Origin: Roseateles sp.
Lineage (GTDB): Bacteria > Pseudomonadota > Gammaproteobacteria > Burkholderiales > Burkholderiaceae
Direction: 5' to 3'
Length of the DNA: 64,000 nt
Assembly (NCBI GenBank): GCA_019232985.1
Contig: JAFAMW010000058.1
Coordinates: 112,870-176,869, forward strand
Below are positions 40,650 through 53,481 of this stretch, one piece after another. The notes below the pieces were generated by a model, which saw nothing but the letters and a program-made list of their open reading frames with translations, was not told the origin of the DNA and did not search any database. Each line of letters opens with the position of its first letter. The stretch's first letter is position 1. A program made the translations under genes and the position numbers.

Positions 40650-40672
40650 ATTTCGCGCGTCTGGGCCTATCT
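40645..40672 (+). promoter_or_regulatory. Heat-shock (sigma-32-like) promoter of clpB
   Basis: CTTGAA (40645-40650) matches the sigma-32 -35 element; 13 bases later GGCCTATCT resembles the CCCCATNT -10 element. Initiation near 40680 would leave a leader of about 65 nt before clpB. The -35 element overlaps the preceding gene's stop codon. Confidence 0.65.
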
Positions 40673-40743
40673 TCCCGGCAACGGAGGAGTTCCATCCCAT
40701 GCGTCCCGCGTACGAAGTCCGGGCGCTAGCTGAATAGGCCCAT

Positions 40744-43344
<2,601 letters not shown>

Positions 43345-43350
43345 GGCGCG

Positions 43351-43372
43351 GCGCCCGGCACGCGCCGGGCGC
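43351..43372. terminator. Hairpin between convergent clpB and peptidase genes
   Basis: GCGCCCGGC and GCCGGGCGC form a perfect 9-bp stem with an ACGC loop, 7 bases after the clpB stop. There is no T-run on either side, so it may be a weak bidirectional terminator or an mRNA 3'-end stabiliser. Confidence 0.5.
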
Positions 43373-43381
43373 GCCAAAGCC

Positions 43382-45430
43382 TCAGGGCGGCGAATCCGGG
43401 CCCAGGTACTGGTCCAGGAAGGCCGCCATGCGCTTGGCGAAGTCGATGCGGTTCGCGGCCACGCCGAAGCCGTGGCCCTCGCCGGCGTAGCTGACCCAGA
43501 CCGGGTCGTGGCCGGCCGCGCGCATCGCGTCGCGCAGGCGTTCGCCATGCGCGATCGGCACGCGCCTATCGGCCTCGCCGTAGGCGAGCAGCAGCGGCGC
43601 CTTGATGCGCGCGGCCTGCTTGACCGGCGAGTTCGCGGCGATCAGCGCGGCGTCCTTGACCGGGTCGCCGACGAGCTCGTGCAGGTGGTATTTGCGCGCC
43701 GCGCCGCTGATGTCGTCGTCGACCCACCACGAGCCGCTGACGTAGAGGTCGAGGTCGGCGAGCGCCACCCAGGCGACGCCGCAGCGGTACAGGTCCGGGT
43801 CCTTGATCAGGCCCATCAGCGTCGCGTAGCCGCCGTAGCTGGCCCCGGCGATGCAGGCCTTGGTGCTCGCGAGGCCTTCGTGCTGCGCCCAGCGCAGCGC
43901 GTCGGCGATGTCGTCCTGCATCGCGAGGCCGTACTGCTTGAAGCCGGCCTTGAAATGGACGTCGCCGTAGCCGGTGCTGCCGCGCATCTCGGGCTCGATC
44001 ACGACGTAGCCGCGCGTGGCGAGGAACTGCGCGTCGGCGTTCCAGGCCCAGCGCCGGCCGCGCACCCAGGGACCGCCGTGGACGAGCACGACCGCCGGCA
44101 GCGGGCCCGCGGCGACCGGCGGGCGCGTGACCCAGACCGGCAGGTCGAGGCCGTCGCGCGCGCGGATGCGGTGCAGCTCGGTCGTCGCCATCTGCGCGGG
44201 CTCGATGCCGCTGCGCACATGGCCGACCGCGGTCCACGTCGTTTCGCCGTCGGCCGGGTGGGCGCGGTAGACGAGCAGCCGGCCCGGGTCGCGGTCGCTG
44301 TACGAGCGCACGAGCGCGACGAGCGCGTCGCTGTCGCAGCGCCGGCAGTCGATGCGGTTTATGTAGCCGGGCAGCTGCGCGTCGACGCGGGCCTGCAGCG
44401 CCTTGAGCCGCGCGTCGAACCAGACCGTCGTCTCGCCGTCGGTCGTCACGCGCACGCCGCGCGCGGCGCCGCGGCCGTCGGTGATCAGATGCCCTTCGAA
44501 GTCGAAGCCCGGCGTGACGACGAGCGCGCGGGCCTCGGGGGCCTGGGTGGCGAAGTCGTAGCGTGCGAGCACCTGGTCGCCCTCGCGGCCCTCGCTGCGC
44601 GTGACGTAGAGCTTGCCGGCGTCGTCGACCGCGTTGACGTTGAACGGCCGCGAGAGCAGGTCGCTGTCGTAGAGTTGTGTCCAGGCCTTGCTGCCCGGCG
44701 CGCGCCAATAGGCGGCCTGGCGGCCGTCGCGCTGCGTGAACGCGACGCGCGCTTCGCCATGGCCATCGGTCAGCCAGCCGACCGTGTCGGGGGGCGCGTT
44801 GAAGCCGGCATCGCGCGTGCGGCCGGTGCGCGTGTTGAGCCATAGCGGCAGCTGCAGATGGCGGTCGTCGGTCGTGAATTCGGCGACCAGCACCTCTTCG
44901 TTCACCTTGCCGGCCTGCGGCTCGGGGACCGATAGCAGGACATGGTTCCAGCTCAGCAGGTTCGGGTCGAGGTCGCCGCTGGTGATGAACGGCGTGCCCT
45001 GGCGGCGCACGAGCAGGCGCAGGTGGCTGCCGTCGGTGTCGACCGCGTAGAGTCCCGGCGCGCCGTTCGGCCGGCCGCTGCCGTCGGACATGTCGACGAC
45101 GCCGAAGACCAGGCGCTCGTCGCTGACCCAACGGACCTGCCGGACGTCGCCGTCGCGAAAGAGCGCAGCGCGCGTGATCTTGCCGCCCGGGCCGAGGTCG
45201 ACGACGGCGAGGCCGACGCGGTCGGAACCCTTGGCCGTGGTGATCGCGAGCCTGCTGCCCGACGGCGACAGCACCGCCTCGATGACGTCGGCGTCCTGGT
45301 AGAAGACGTCGGCCGGCGGCGGCGCGGCGGGCGCGGCCGGCGCCGCCACGGCGCCGGCGCCGAGCACGAGGCCCAGCACCAGGCCCATCGCGAGCATGCC
45401 CTGACGGTAGGGCCGATCTCCAACGTGCAT
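43382..45430 (-). CDS. Exported S9-family (prolyl oligopeptidase-like) serine peptidase
   Basis: A 682-residue peptidase with a signal peptide (about 1-30, ending in AVAAPAA). A beta-propeller of roughly residues 40-400 gates the catalytic alpha/beta-hydrolase domain. The triad is Ser in AGASYGGYA (near 528), Asp in GEADRRVP (near 620) and His in EGHGFG (near 650). It probably trims short proline-containing or acyl peptides in the periplasm. The ATG at 45430 is chosen because a longer frame runs antisense through nadB. It is divergent from nadB, 57 bases away. Confidence 0.88.
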   Translation of the reverse strand: MHVGDRPYRQGMLAMGLVLGLVLGAGAVAAPAAPAAPPPADVFYQDADVIEAVLSPSGSRLAITTAKGSDRVGLAVVDLGPGGKITRAALFRDGDVRQVRWVSDERLVFGVVDMSDGSGRPNGAPGLYAVDTDGSHLRLLVRRQGTPFITSGDLDPNLLSWNHVLLSVPEPQAGKVNEEVLVAEFTTDDRHLQLPLWLNTRTGRTRDAGFNAPPDTVGWLTDGHGEARVAFTQRDGRQAAYWRAPGSKAWTQLYDSDLLSRPFNVNAVDDAGKLYVTRSEGREGDQVLARYDFATQAPEARALVVTPGFDFEGHLITDGRGAARGVRVTTDGETTVWFDARLKALQARVDAQLPGYINRIDCRRCDSDALVALVRSYSDRDPGRLLVYRAHPADGETTWTAVGHVRSGIEPAQMATTELHRIRARDGLDLPVWVTRPPVAAGPLPAVVLVHGGPWVRGRRWAWNADAQFLATRGYVVIEPEMRGSTGYGDVHFKAGFKQYGLAMQDDIADALRWAQHEGLASTKACIAGASYGGYATLMGLIKDPDLYRCGVAWVALADLDLYVSGSWWVDDDISGAARKYHLHELVGDPVKDAALIAANSPVKQAARIKAPLLLAYGEADRRVPIAHGERLRDAMRAAGHDPVWVSYAGEGHGFGVAANRIDFAKRMAAFLDQYLGPDSPP

Positions 45431-45487
45431 CTTCTTGTCTCCCTGCAGGCCACGGCAGAATAGCCGCATGCATGACAATCCCGTGTC

Positions 45488-47104
45488 ATGAGTTCTCCTG
45501 ACACGCAAGACCGCGCCGCCGGCGCCCCCGTCGTGATCGTCGGCGCCGGCCTCGCCGGCCTGACCGTGGCCCTGCACCTGGCCGACCACCTGCCCGTGAC
45601 CATTCTCGCCAAGCGCGAGCTGACCGAGGCCGCGACGGCCTGGGCCCAGGGCGGCATCGTCGGCGTGCTCGGCAGCGACGACAGCATCGAAAGCCATGTG
45701 CGCGACACCCAGGACGCGGGCGCGGGCCTCGTCGACGAGGCGATGGCGCGCTTCATCGCCGAGCGCAGCGCCGCGGCCGTCGCCTGGCTGGTCGAGCAGG
45801 GCGTGCCGTTCACGCCCGACGACAGCGGCCCGCTGGGCCTGCACCTGACGCGCGAGGGCGGCCACGCGGTGCGCCGCATCGCCCACGCGGCCGACGCGAC
45901 CGGCAAGGCGATCCACGACCGCCTCCTCGACGCCGCGCGCGCGCACCCGAACATCCGCCTGCGCGAACGCTGGATGGCGCTCGACCTCGTGACCTCGCGC
46001 CACCTGCAGCGCGACGAGCCGTCGCGCTGCTACGGCATCTACGCGCTCGACATCGACGCGCAGCGCGTCGAGACCCTGCACGCGCGCGCCGTCGTGCTCG
46101 CGACCGGCGGCGCGGGCAAGGTCTACCGCTACACGACCAACCCCGACACCTCGACCGGCGACGGCATCGCGATGGCCTGGCGCGCGGGCTGCCGCGTCGC
46201 GAACATGGAGTTCATCCAGTTCCACCCGACCTGCCTGTACACGCCGGGCGGCCACCCGCAGGACCGCAGCTTCCTGATCACCGAGGCGCTGCGCGGCGAG
46301 GGCGGGCATCTGAAACTCCCCGACGGCACGCGCTTCATGGCCGCGCACGACGAGCGCCTGGAGCTCGCGCCGCGGGACATCGTCGCGCGCGCGATCGACT
46401 TCGAGATGAAGCGCCACGGCCTCGACCACGTGTGGCTCGACGCGACCCACCTCGGCGAAGCTTTTCTCAAGGAGCATTTCCCGACCATCCACGCGCGCTG
46501 CCTCGCGCTGGGCATCGACATCGCGCGCGCGCCGATCCCGGTCGTGCCGGCCGTGCACTTCACCTGCGGCGGCGTCGTCACCGACCGCATCGGCCGCTGC
46601 GACCTGCCGGGCCTGTACGCGGTCGGCGAGACGGCGTACACGGGCCTGCACGGCGCGAACCGGCTCGCGAGCAACTCATTGCTCGAATGCGTGGTGCTCG
46701 GCCGCAGCTGCGCGGACGACGTGCTCGCGCAGGACGCGCCCGAGGACGCGCCGCTGCCGGCCTGGGACGAGAGCCAGGTCGAGAACGCCGACGAGCAGGT
46801 CGTGATCGCCCACAACTGGGACGAGCTGCGCCTGCTGATGTGGAACTACGTCGGCATCGTGCGAACGACCAAGCGGCTCGAGCGCGCGCTGCACCGCATC
46901 GCGCTGCTGCGCAGCGAGATCGACGACTACTACGCGAACTTCCGCGTCACGCGCGACCTGCTCGAGCTGCGCAACCTCGTCGACTGCGCCGAGCTGATCG
47001 TGCGCTCGGCACTCTTGCGCCACGAGAGCCGCGGCCTGCACTTCAGCCGCGACTACCCGCGCACGCTGCCCGCGAGCCTGCCGACGATCCTCGTCAGCGA
47101 GTAG
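45488..47104 (+). CDS. nadB: L-aspartate oxidase
   Basis: A 538-residue flavoenzyme converting aspartate to iminoaspartate, the first step of de novo NAD synthesis. [15 protein letters not shown] gives the FAD site; EFIQFHPT, the RGEGGHL loop and [10 protein letters not shown] are family marks shared with succinate dehydrogenase flavoproteins. GACAAT at 45474-45479 ends 8 bases before the ATG. nadA, the next enzyme, lies 0.3 kb past its end in the opposite orientation. It converges with the ComFB gene, 3 bases between stops. Confidence 0.95.
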   Translation: MSSPDTQDRAAGAPVVIVGAGLAGLTVALHLADHLPVTILAKRELTEAATAWAQGGIVGVLGSDDSIESHVRDTQDAGAGLVDEAMARFIAERSAAAVAWLVEQGVPFTPDDSGPLGLHLTREGGHAVRRIAHAADATGKAIHDRLLDAARAHPNIRLRERWMALDLVTSRHLQRDEPSRCYGIYALDIDAQRVETLHARAVVLATGGAGKVYRYTTNPDTSTGDGIAMAWRAGCRVANMEFIQFHPTCLYTPGGHPQDRSFLITEALRGEGGHLKLPDGTRFMAAHDERLELAPRDIVARAIDFEMKRHGLDHVWLDATHLGEAFLKEHFPTIHARCLALGIDIARAPIPVVPAVHFTCGGVVTDRIGRCDLPGLYAVGETAYTGLHGANRLASNSLLECVVLGRSCADDVLAQDAPEDAPLPAWDESQVENADEQVVIAHNWDELRLLMWNYVGIVRTTKRLERALHRIALLRSEIDDYYANFRVTRDLLELRNLVDCAELIVRSALLRHESRGLHFSRDYPRTLPASLPTILVSE

Positions 47105-47107
47105 GGC

Positions 47108-47395
47108 TCAGGCTTGCTGGCGCAGCGCGGTGCGCGCCTCGACGAAGTGGAACGCGTAGTTCACGGCCTCTTCGATCGCGGCGTTGATCTCGCGGCGCTC
47201 GTTGTCGGTCAGGTAGAACGAGAAGTCGACCGCGTGGCGGATGTAGCGCGGCGGCAGGCGGTTCAGCGCCACGCAGGCGACGTCGCACAGCACGTCGTTG
47301 CCGAGGTCGATGCCGGGGAAGTTCGGTGCAGCGGCCTGGATCGCCGCGAACACCTCGACCTCGTGGTGGTTGTAGATCGAGCTGAAGTCGGTCAT
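47108..47395 (-). CDS. ComFB-domain protein
   Basis: A 95-residue soluble protein matching the late-competence ComFB family: DVACVALNRLPPRYIRH and the helical C-terminus (EINAAIEEAVNYAFHFV). Proteins of this family in other bacteria have been reported as cyclic-dinucleotide receptors, and an adaptor or sensor role is possible here. It sits between nadB and nadA, on the nadA strand, and has its own ribosome site (AGGAACG). Confidence 0.8.
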   Translation of the reverse strand: MTDFSSIYNHHEVEVFAAIQAAAPNFPGIDLGNDVLCDVACVALNRLPPRYIRHAVDFSFYLTDNERREINAAIEEAVNYAFHFVEARTALRQQA

Positions 47396-47450
47396 GGTTT
47401 CGTTCCCGTTCCTGGAAGAATGATCGAAGCGTAGCCGATCTCGGTGTCTT

Positions 47451-48569
47451 TCAAGCTGCGCCGATACCCGGAACGAGGCTGCCCGGCGCGGCCTTGCTCG
47501 AGGCTTTCTGTGCCGCCGTGAAATCCAGCATGCGTTCGATGCAGACGAGCGCCCGGGTGCGGACGCCTTCGTCGAGCGCGATCTCGCCGGCGCCTTGCTC
47601 GAGGCAGTCGATCAGGCCCTGCAGGCCGTTCATCGCCATCCACGGGCAATGCGCGCAGCTCTTGCACGTGGCGCCGTTGCCGGCCGTCGGCGCCTCGATC
47701 AGGACCTTGTCGGGCGCGAGCTGGCGCATGCGGTGCAGGATGCCGTTGTCGGTCGCGACGATGTACTCGCGCGCCGTGCCCTCGACGACGGCCTTGAGCA
47801 GGCCCGAGGTCGAGCCGACCACGTCGGCCTGGGCAACCACGCTTTGCGGCGACTCGGGGTGGACGAGCACCTGGGCATTCGGGTACTGCTCGCGCAGCAG
47901 CGTGAGCTCGAGACCCTTGAACTCGTCGTGGACGATGCACGCGCCGTTCCACATCAGCATGTCGGCGCCGGTCTGCTCCTGGATGTAGCGGCCGAGGTGG
48001 CGGTCGGGCGCCCAGATCAGTCGCTCGCCCTGCGCCTTCAGGTGCGAGACGATGTCGAGCGCGCAGGCGCTCGTGACCATCCAGTCGGCGCGCGCCTTCA
48101 CGGCCGCGCTGGTGTTCGCGTAGACGACGACCTTGCGGTCCGGGTGGGCGTCGCAGAAGGCCGCGAAGTCCTCGGCCGGGCAGCCTAGGTCGAGCGAGCA
48201 GGTCGCGTCGAGGTCGGGCATCAGCACGCGCTTCTCGGGGCTCAGGATCTTGGCCGACTCGCCCATGAAGCGCACGCCAGCGACGACGAGGGTCTGCGCC
48301 GCATGGTCGCGGCCGAAGCGCGCCATCTCGAGCGAGTCGGCGACGCAGCCGCCGGTCTCGAGCGCGAGGTCCTGGAGCTCGCCGTCGACGTAGTAATGGG
48401 CGACGAGCACGGCGCCCCTGGCCTTGAGCAGCTCGGCCGCGCGGGCCTTGAGCGCGCGGCGCTGGGCCGCGTCGAGCGGGGCGGGTTGCTTGGCCCAGGC
48501 ATGGGCGACGCAGCTCGTGCCGGCCGCGTCCTGGCGCGTGTAGTCGAAGAGGACGGTCTGTTCGGTCAT
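47451..48569 (-). CDS. nadA: Quinolinate synthase A
   Basis: A 372-residue [4Fe-4S] enzyme that joins iminoaspartate and dihydroxyacetone phosphate to form quinolinate. Three-fold repeated domains are recognisable; cluster cysteines fall in [12 protein letters not shown], the CALDIVSH region and [29 protein letters not shown] is the first substrate-binding segment. The ATG at 48569 is used; a GACAAT hexamer ends 6 bases before it. It is the metabolic partner of nadB but separately transcribed. Confidence 0.95.
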   Translation of the reverse strand: MTEQTVLFDYTRQDAAGTSCVAHAWAKQPAPLDAAQRRALKARAAELLKARGAVLVAHYYVDGELQDLALETGGCVADSLEMARFGRDHAAQTLVVAGVRFMGESAKILSPEKRVLMPDLDATCSLDLGCPAEDFAAFCDAHPDRKVVVYANTSAAVKARADWMVTSACALDIVSHLKAQGERLIWAPDRHLGRYIQEQTGADMLMWNGACIVHDEFKGLELTLLREQYPNAQVLVHPESPQSVVAQADVVGSTSGLLKAVVEGTAREYIVATDNGILHRMRQLAPDKVLIEAPTAGNGATCKSCAHCPWMAMNGLQGLIDCLEQGAGEIALDEGVRTRALVCIERMLDFTAAQKASSKAAPGSLVPGIGAA

Positions 48570-48630
48570 GGCGCGATTGTCGCGCGGGCGCAAAAGCCCG
48601 CCGTGGCGCGGGCCGAATCGTGGCCTCGCC

Positions 48631-49854
48631 TCAGAACAGGTCGAGGCTCTCGGGCGTCGGGTCGCCGGCCGCCGGTGCGGTCGCCGCGCGTGCCGGACCG
48701 CGCGCGGGCGGCGCCTCGCCGGGCCGCGTCAGGTGGCCGACGCGCACGCCGAGCAGGCGCAGGCGGCGCGTGAGGTCGGCGCGCTTCAGGCACAGGCCGG
48801 CGGCGTGGCGGATCGCCGCGGCGTCGCGGATCGGCGTGGCCAGCGTGATCTCGCGCGTCTGCGTGACGAAGCCCTCGAAGCGCAGCTTGACGCCGACGTT
48901 GCGGCCGACGTAGTTCTTGCGCTCGAGGTCGCCGGCGAGCTGCTCGCACAGGCGCGTGAAGATGCGGCCGAGCTCGGCGCGGTCGCGCACTGCGTGGAGG
49001 TCGCGCTCGAAGGTGGTCTCGCGGCTGATCGAGACCGGTTCGCTGTGCGTGACGACCGGGCGCTCGTCCTGGCCGTGCGCGGCGCGGTGCAGCCATTCGC
49101 CGTAATGCTCGCCGAAGGCCTTGACGAGCTCGGGCAGGGGCCGCGCCGCGAGCTCGCCGATCGTCTCGACGCCGAGCTCGTTCAGGCGCGCGCCGGCCTT
49201 CGGGCCGATGCCGTTGATGCGCCGCACCGGCAGCGGCCAGATCCGCGTCGCGATGTCCTCGGCCATCACGAGGGTCAGGCCGTCGGGCTTGTCGAGCTCG
49301 GACGCGATCTTGGACAGCAGCTTGTTCGGGGTCACGCCGATCGAGCAGCTCAGGCCTGTCGCGCGCGCGACCGAGTTCTTGAGCTCGCGCGCGATCGCGC
49401 GCACGCCGCCGAGCGGGTCGTGGCCGACCGGCTCGCGGATGCCGGGCACGTCCGACAGGTCGATATAGATCTCGTCGATGCCGCGGTCCTCGATGACCGG
49501 CGCGATCTCGGCGACGGCGGCCTTGAACAGGCGCGAGTGGCGCCGGTACGCGTCGAAGTCGGCCGGCAGCAGGATCGCGTCGGGCGCGCGCAGCGCGGCC
49601 TTCATCAGGCCCATCGCCGAGAACACGCCGAGCTCGCGCGCCGCGTAGGTCGAGGTCGTCGCGACGCCGCGGCCGACGTAGTCGCGCAGCCGCGCGAAGC
49701 GCCGCGTGCCGTCGGCGAGCTCCTCGGGCGCGTGCTGGCGGCGGCCGCCGACGACGACCGGCAGGCCCTTGAGCTCGGGATAGCGCAGCAGCTCGACCGA
49801 CGCGTAGAACGCGTCCATGTCGAGGTGGGCGATCAGGCGCTCGGGCAGGGGCAT
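48631..49854 (-). CDS. dinB: DNA polymerase IV
   Basis: A 407-residue Y-family translesion polymerase. [20 protein letters not shown] holds the first metal-binding carboxylates and steric gate, [10 protein letters not shown] carries the catalytic Asp-Glu pair, and the finger/palm segment [20 protein letters not shown] is intact. The little-finger domain extends to about 350, followed by a Pro/Ala-rich tail ending ESLDLF, which fits the beta-clamp-binding motif. No LexA box was found upstream. A GACAAT hexamer lies 9 bases before the ATG. Confidence 0.93.
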   Translation of the reverse strand: MPLPERLIAHLDMDAFYASVELLRYPELKGLPVVVGGRRQHAPEELADGTRRFARLRDYVGRGVATTSTYAARELGVFSAMGLMKAALRAPDAILLPADFDAYRRHSRLFKAAVAEIAPVIEDRGIDEIYIDLSDVPGIREPVGHDPLGGVRAIARELKNSVARATGLSCSIGVTPNKLLSKIASELDKPDGLTLVMAEDIATRIWPLPVRRINGIGPKAGARLNELGVETIGELAARPLPELVKAFGEHYGEWLHRAAHGQDERPVVTHSEPVSISRETTFERDLHAVRDRAELGRIFTRLCEQLAGDLERKNYVGRNVGVKLRFEGFVTQTREITLATPIRDAAAIRHAAGLCLKRADLTRRLRLLGVRVGHLTRPGEAPPARGPARAATAPAAGDPTPESLDLF

Positions 49855-49904
49855 GGCCCGGCCATTGTCGGCGCGCGCGGGACGCGCTTGTCGACGGCGG
49901 GATA

Positions 49905-50040
49905 TTCGGGGTCGAGCGCCGGGCCGCTGCCAAGCCGGCCCGCACGCGGCGGCCCGCTACCCAATGCCGCTGACCGCCGCGTCCCCTCGGAGGATCGGCC
50001 AGGGGCGCCCGCGTTCAGCGTGGCGCGCCTGGACGGGGGG
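49905..50040. repeat. Degenerate extragenic repeat upstream of dinB
   Basis: The spacer between argH and dinB contains GCGCCGGGCCG and CCCCTCGGAGGATCGGCCA, similar to the element at 10317-10419 but more diverged. It can fold into GC-rich hairpins. No reading frame in it looks coding. It lies 8 bases past the argH stop and may mark transcript ends. Confidence 0.55.
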
Positions 50041-50047
50041 CTTCAAG

Positions 50048-51454
50048 TCAGGCGAGCCGCGCGCGGTGCCGCGCGACCTGGGCGCGCACCTGCGCGGGCG
50101 CCGTGCCGCCGAGGATGTCGCGCGCCTCGAGCGAGCCGCGCAGCGACAGCACCTCGAACACGTCGGCGTCGATGCGCGCGTCGAACTTGCGCAGCGCGTC
50201 GAGCGGCAGCTCGGCGAGGTCGAGGCCCTGCGCGATCGCGGTCTTGACGGCGTGCGCGACGACCTCGTGGGCGTCGCGGAACGGCAGGCCCTTCTTGACC
50301 AGGTAGTCGGCGAGGTCGGTCGCCGTCGCGTAGCCGCGCTTGGCGGCGCGCTCCATTGCCGCGGGCTTGACCGTGATGCCCGCGGCCATCTCGGCGAAGA
50401 TGCGCAGCGTGTCCTTCAGCGTGTCGACCGTGTCGAACAAGGGCTCCTTGTCCTCCTGGTTGTCCTTGTTGTAGGCGAGCGGTTGGCCCTTCATCAGCGT
50501 GAGCAGGCCCATCAGGTGGCCGATCACGCGACCGCTCTTGCCGCGCGCGAGCTCGGGCACGTCGGGGTTCTTCTTCTGCGGCATGATCGACGAGCCGGTG
50601 CAGAAGCGGTCGGCGAGGTCGATGAACGCGAAGGCCTGGCTCATCCACAGGATCAGCTCCTCGGACAGGCGCGACACATGGACCATCACGAGCGACGCGG
50701 CGGCCGCGAACTCGATCGCGAAGTCGCGGTCGCTGACGGCGTCGAGGCTGTTCTGGCACACCCCTTCCATGCCGAGCGTGCGCGCGACGCGCTCGCGGTC
50801 GAGCAGGTAGCTCGTGCCGGCGAGCGCGGCGGCGCCGAGCGGCAGGCGGTTGACGCGGCGGCGCACGTCGAGCATGCGCTCGGCGTCGCGCGCGAACATC
50901 TCGACGTAGGCGAGCAGGTGGTGGCCGAAGCTCACGGGCTGGGCGACCTGCAGGTGGGTGAAGCCGGGCAGGATCACGTCGGCGTGCCGGTCGGCGACGT
51001 CGACGAGCGCGCGCTGCAGCGCCGCGAGCAGCGCGCCGATCTCGTCGATCTCGCCGCGCAGCCACAGGCGCACGTCGGTCGCGACCTGGTCGTTGCGGCT
51101 GCGGCCCGTGTGCAGGCGCTTGCCGGCGAGGCCGACGAGCGCGGTCAGGCGCGCCTCGATATTCAGGTGCACGTCCTCGAGGTCGAGCTGCCATTCGAAG
51201 CTGCAGGCTTCGATCTCGCCCTTGATCTGGGCCATGCCGCGCTCGATCGCCGCGTGGTCGTCGGCGCCGAGGATGCCCTGGGCGTGCAGCATCTCGGCGT
51301 GGGCGAGGCTGCCCGCGATGTCGGCGGCCCACAGGCGCTTGTCGAAGAACACGCTCGAGGTGTAGCGCTTGACGAGCTCGCTCATCGGCTCGGAGAACAG
51401 GGCGGACCAGGCCTGGGACTTGTTGGCGAGTTGGTTGTCGGACGGGTTGGACAT
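50048..51454 (-). CDS. argH: Argininosuccinate lyase
   Basis: A 468-residue member of the fumarase/aspartase superfamily that cleaves argininosuccinate to arginine and fumarate, the last step of arginine synthesis. The signature [12 protein letters not shown] with the mobile catalytic serine loop, and [12 protein letters not shown], are intact. It is a tetramer in the cytoplasm. No other arginine gene is adjacent, which is usual for this enzyme in betaproteobacteria. Confidence 0.96.
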   Translation of the reverse strand: MSNPSDNQLANKSQAWSALFSEPMSELVKRYTSSVFFDKRLWAADIAGSLAHAEMLHAQGILGADDHAAIERGMAQIKGEIEACSFEWQLDLEDVHLNIEARLTALVGLAGKRLHTGRSRNDQVATDVRLWLRGEIDEIGALLAALQRALVDVADRHADVILPGFTHLQVAQPVSFGHHLLAYVEMFARDAERMLDVRRRVNRLPLGAAALAGTSYLLDRERVARTLGMEGVCQNSLDAVSDRDFAIEFAAAASLVMVHVSRLSEELILWMSQAFAFIDLADRFCTGSSIMPQKKNPDVPELARGKSGRVIGHLMGLLTLMKGQPLAYNKDNQEDKEPLFDTVDTLKDTLRIFAEMAAGITVKPAAMERAAKRGYATATDLADYLVKKGLPFRDAHEVVAHAVKTAIAQGLDLAELPLDALRKFDARIDADVFEVLSLRGSLEARDILGGTAPAQVRAQVARHRARLA

Positions 51455-51693
51455 GCTCGGCGCTCTTGGACAATGCGGGAGGAGAAAGACCCCCCGATTC
51501 TAAGAAGCTGCATGGCCGCCCGCGATGCCGACCCGCGCAGCGCCACCCGCGCCGGCGCTCGACGAGGCGGCCGTGATCGTCGTCGCCGACCGCGGCCGCC
51601 GCACGCACGTGCCGCTCGCCGAGGTGCTTCACAGGCGCGGCGCGGATCCGTGGCATGCTCCGCAGCCGCCGATCAACTTCAGCAATTCCGCCG
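51455..51693. other. Intergenic region between argH and the SRPBCC gene
   Basis: About 240 bases without a supported gene. A frame from 51525 runs through it and far into the next genes, but in those genes it is a shadow and no homology is recognisable. Presumed promoters for both divergent genes lie here, but no convincing -35/-10 pair was found. Confidence 0.4.
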
Positions 51694-52098
51694 ATGAAAA
51701 TCACTGTCGAGACCCTGGTCAACGCCCCGATCGAGAAGGTCTGGAACGAATACAGCGCGCCCGCGGCGATCAAGCAGTGGAACGCCGCGTCGAGCGACTG
51801 GCACACGACGGCCGCGAGCGTCGACCTGCGCGTCGGCGGTCAGTTCGCGTCGCGCATGGAGGCCAAGGACGGCAGCATGGGCTTCGACTTCGCCGGCACC
51901 TATACGCGCGTCGAAGCGCCGCACCTGATCGAGTACCGCTCCGGCGAGCGCGAGGCCCAGCTGCGATTCAGCGAAGGCCCGGGCGGCGTGAGCGTGCGCG
52001 TGAGCTTCGACGCCGAGCCGACTCACTCGGTCGAGCAGCAGCAGGGCGGCTGGCAGGCCATCCTCGAGAGCTTCAGGCGCTACGTCGAGCGCGCTTAG
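51694..52098 (+). CDS. SRPBCC/AHSA1-like protein
   Basis: A 134-residue hydrophobic-pocket (START-like) protein. The N-terminal VETLVNAPIEKVWNEYSAPA followed by IKQWNAAS matches the Aha1 C-terminal/SRPBCC fold, and the C-terminal helix GGWQAILESFRRYVE closes the cavity. These small proteins bind lipids or aromatic ligands, and the ligand cannot be deduced. The ATG at 51694 is chosen; a longer frame from 51655 lacks homology. It is followed by the anchored hypothetical gene after 44 bases. Confidence 0.82.
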   Translation: MKITVETLVNAPIEKVWNEYSAPAAIKQWNAASSDWHTTAASVDLRVGGQFASRMEAKDGSMGFDFAGTYTRVEAPHLIEYRSGEREAQLRFSEGPGGVSVRVSFDAEPTHSVEQQQGGWQAILESFRRYVERA

Positions 52099-52142
52099 CC
52101 CGCGGCCGCGAGGCGACTCCCGCCAACGGCGATGATCGGCCC

Positions 52143-53396
52143 ATGCAAGAGCCGGGCACCGGGACGCGCCGCTGGATCTGGGGGACGGGCCTCGCCGCCG
52201 TGCTCGGCCTGGCCCTGCTGGTTGCGCTGTGGCGTGTGCCCGCGCCGCGGGCGGCGCGGCAGCAGCAGACCCCGACCGCGAGCTCCTGGCTCGCGATGCT
52301 TGCGGCCGCGCCGGCGGCAAGCGCGCCGCTGCCGCGCGACGCGGCCGGCCTCGCGGCGTACGACGCGCTGTGGTGCGGCCGTACGGCGCCCGGCGCGGCC
52401 CTGGCCGCGTCGACGGCCGAGCAGGCGATGGTCGACGCGACGAGCGCGCTCCAGGCGGACTGGCGCGCCGCCTTGAGCGCGCGCGGCGACCCGCGCTCGC
52501 AAGGGCTCGCGACCCTGCTCGGCGCGGGCGACTCGAACGGCGAGGGCGGCACCCCGCGCCTGCGCCTCGCCGCGCAGGCCGCCGCGACCCAGGACCCGGC
52601 GCTGATCGCCTGGTCGCTCGCGGCCTGCGCGCCGGGCGCCGATTGCGCCGGGCTGTCGCCGCGCCTGTGGGCCGCGCGCGACGCCGGCAACCTCGCGCCC
52701 TGGCTCGCCGAGTTCGCGCGCGCGGCCGCGGCCGGCGAGACCGGCAGCCTGAGGGAGGCGCTCTACCAGATCGGCCGGGCCCAGCGCGACGACGACTACG
52801 GCCGCCTGGCCCTGGGCCTGCTCGACCAGGCGCGCAGCACCGACGCGCCGGGGCTGCGCAACTCGGCCGAGGCCGTGACCGAGATGGGCATCTTCGCGGC
52901 GCAGCCCTTGGCCGGCTGGCCGGCGCTGCGCGGCCATTGCCTCGCGGCCGTCGCGCAAGGCGACCTCGAGGAGCAGCGCTTGTGCGAGGTGGCCGCCGAC
53001 GCGGTCTGGCGCCTCGACGACACGGTGACCGGCGCGGCCCTGGCTGCCGCGCTCGCGCGGCGCCTGCCGCAGGCCGACGCGGCATTGTGGGCTCAGCGCC
53101 GCCGCCGGGTCGACGCCTACCTGGCGCTGCAGAACGAACGTTTCGAGGCCTATGTGGGGCAGCTCGCGGCCGGGCGGCCCTGCGAGGGCGACGTGGCGCT
53201 GCGCCGCTTCGTGCATGTGCTCGCCGAGCGCGGCGAGCGCGGCGCGCTCGATACGCTGCTGCAGGGGCGCGACGTCGACGCGCTCGGGCAGGCCTACCGC
53301 GCGGCCCACCCGGCGCCGGGCGCGCCGGCCGCGCCGGACGTTGCGCGGCCCGAGGCGCCTGATCGATCGGGCGCCGGACGGCCCGATACGCCGTAG
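52143..53396 (+). CDS. Unassigned membrane-anchored protein
   Basis: A 417-residue protein with one N-terminal span (about 10-29; WIWGTGLAAVLGLALLVALW) and a large predicted periplasmic helical part rich in Ala, Leu and Arg. It contains several paired cysteines and no catalytic motif; the repeated short helices could be an alpha-solenoid. A Pro/Ala-rich, disordered tail follows residue 385. The ATG at 52143 avoids an upstream frame that is a shadow of the SRPBCC gene. No family recognised. Confidence 0.65.
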   Translation: MQEPGTGTRRWIWGTGLAAVLGLALLVALWRVPAPRAARQQQTPTASSWLAMLAAAPAASAPLPRDAAGLAAYDALWCGRTAPGAALAASTAEQAMVDATSALQADWRAALSARGDPRSQGLATLLGAGDSNGEGGTPRLRLAAQAAATQDPALIAWSLAACAPGADCAGLSPRLWAARDAGNLAPWLAEFARAAAAGETGSLREALYQIGRAQRDDDYGRLALGLLDQARSTDAPGLRNSAEAVTEMGIFAAQPLAGWPALRGHCLAAVAQGDLEEQRLCEVAADAVWRLDDTVTGAALAAALARRLPQADAALWAQRRRRVDAYLALQNERFEAYVGQLAAGRPCEGDVALRRFVHVLAERGERGALDTLLQGRDVDALGQAYRAAHPAPGAPAAPDVARPEAPDRSGAGRPDTP

Positions 53397-53481
53397 ACTC
53401 GCGACCGCTGCGCCGTCTCTTTCCTATCACGCCGCTGTAACGAGCCGCGGCGACAATGCCCGGTTAATCTGCGCCCACCCC

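Noticed and set aside
45431..46651. Upstream extension of the S9 peptidase frame through nadB
   Set aside because: The extension is antisense to nadB and precedes a clear signal peptide beginning at 45430, so the shorter start is right.
48584..48601. GCGGGC/GCCCGC hairpin upstream of nadA as a regulatory element or terminator
   Set aside because: A 6-bp GC stem with an A-rich loop is expected by chance at this composition, and no T-run follows.
51525..52142. Possible gene upstream of and overlapping the SRPBCC gene
   Set aside because: The frame loses any protein-like pattern and runs as a shadow through the SRPBCC gene; no ribosome site or homology.
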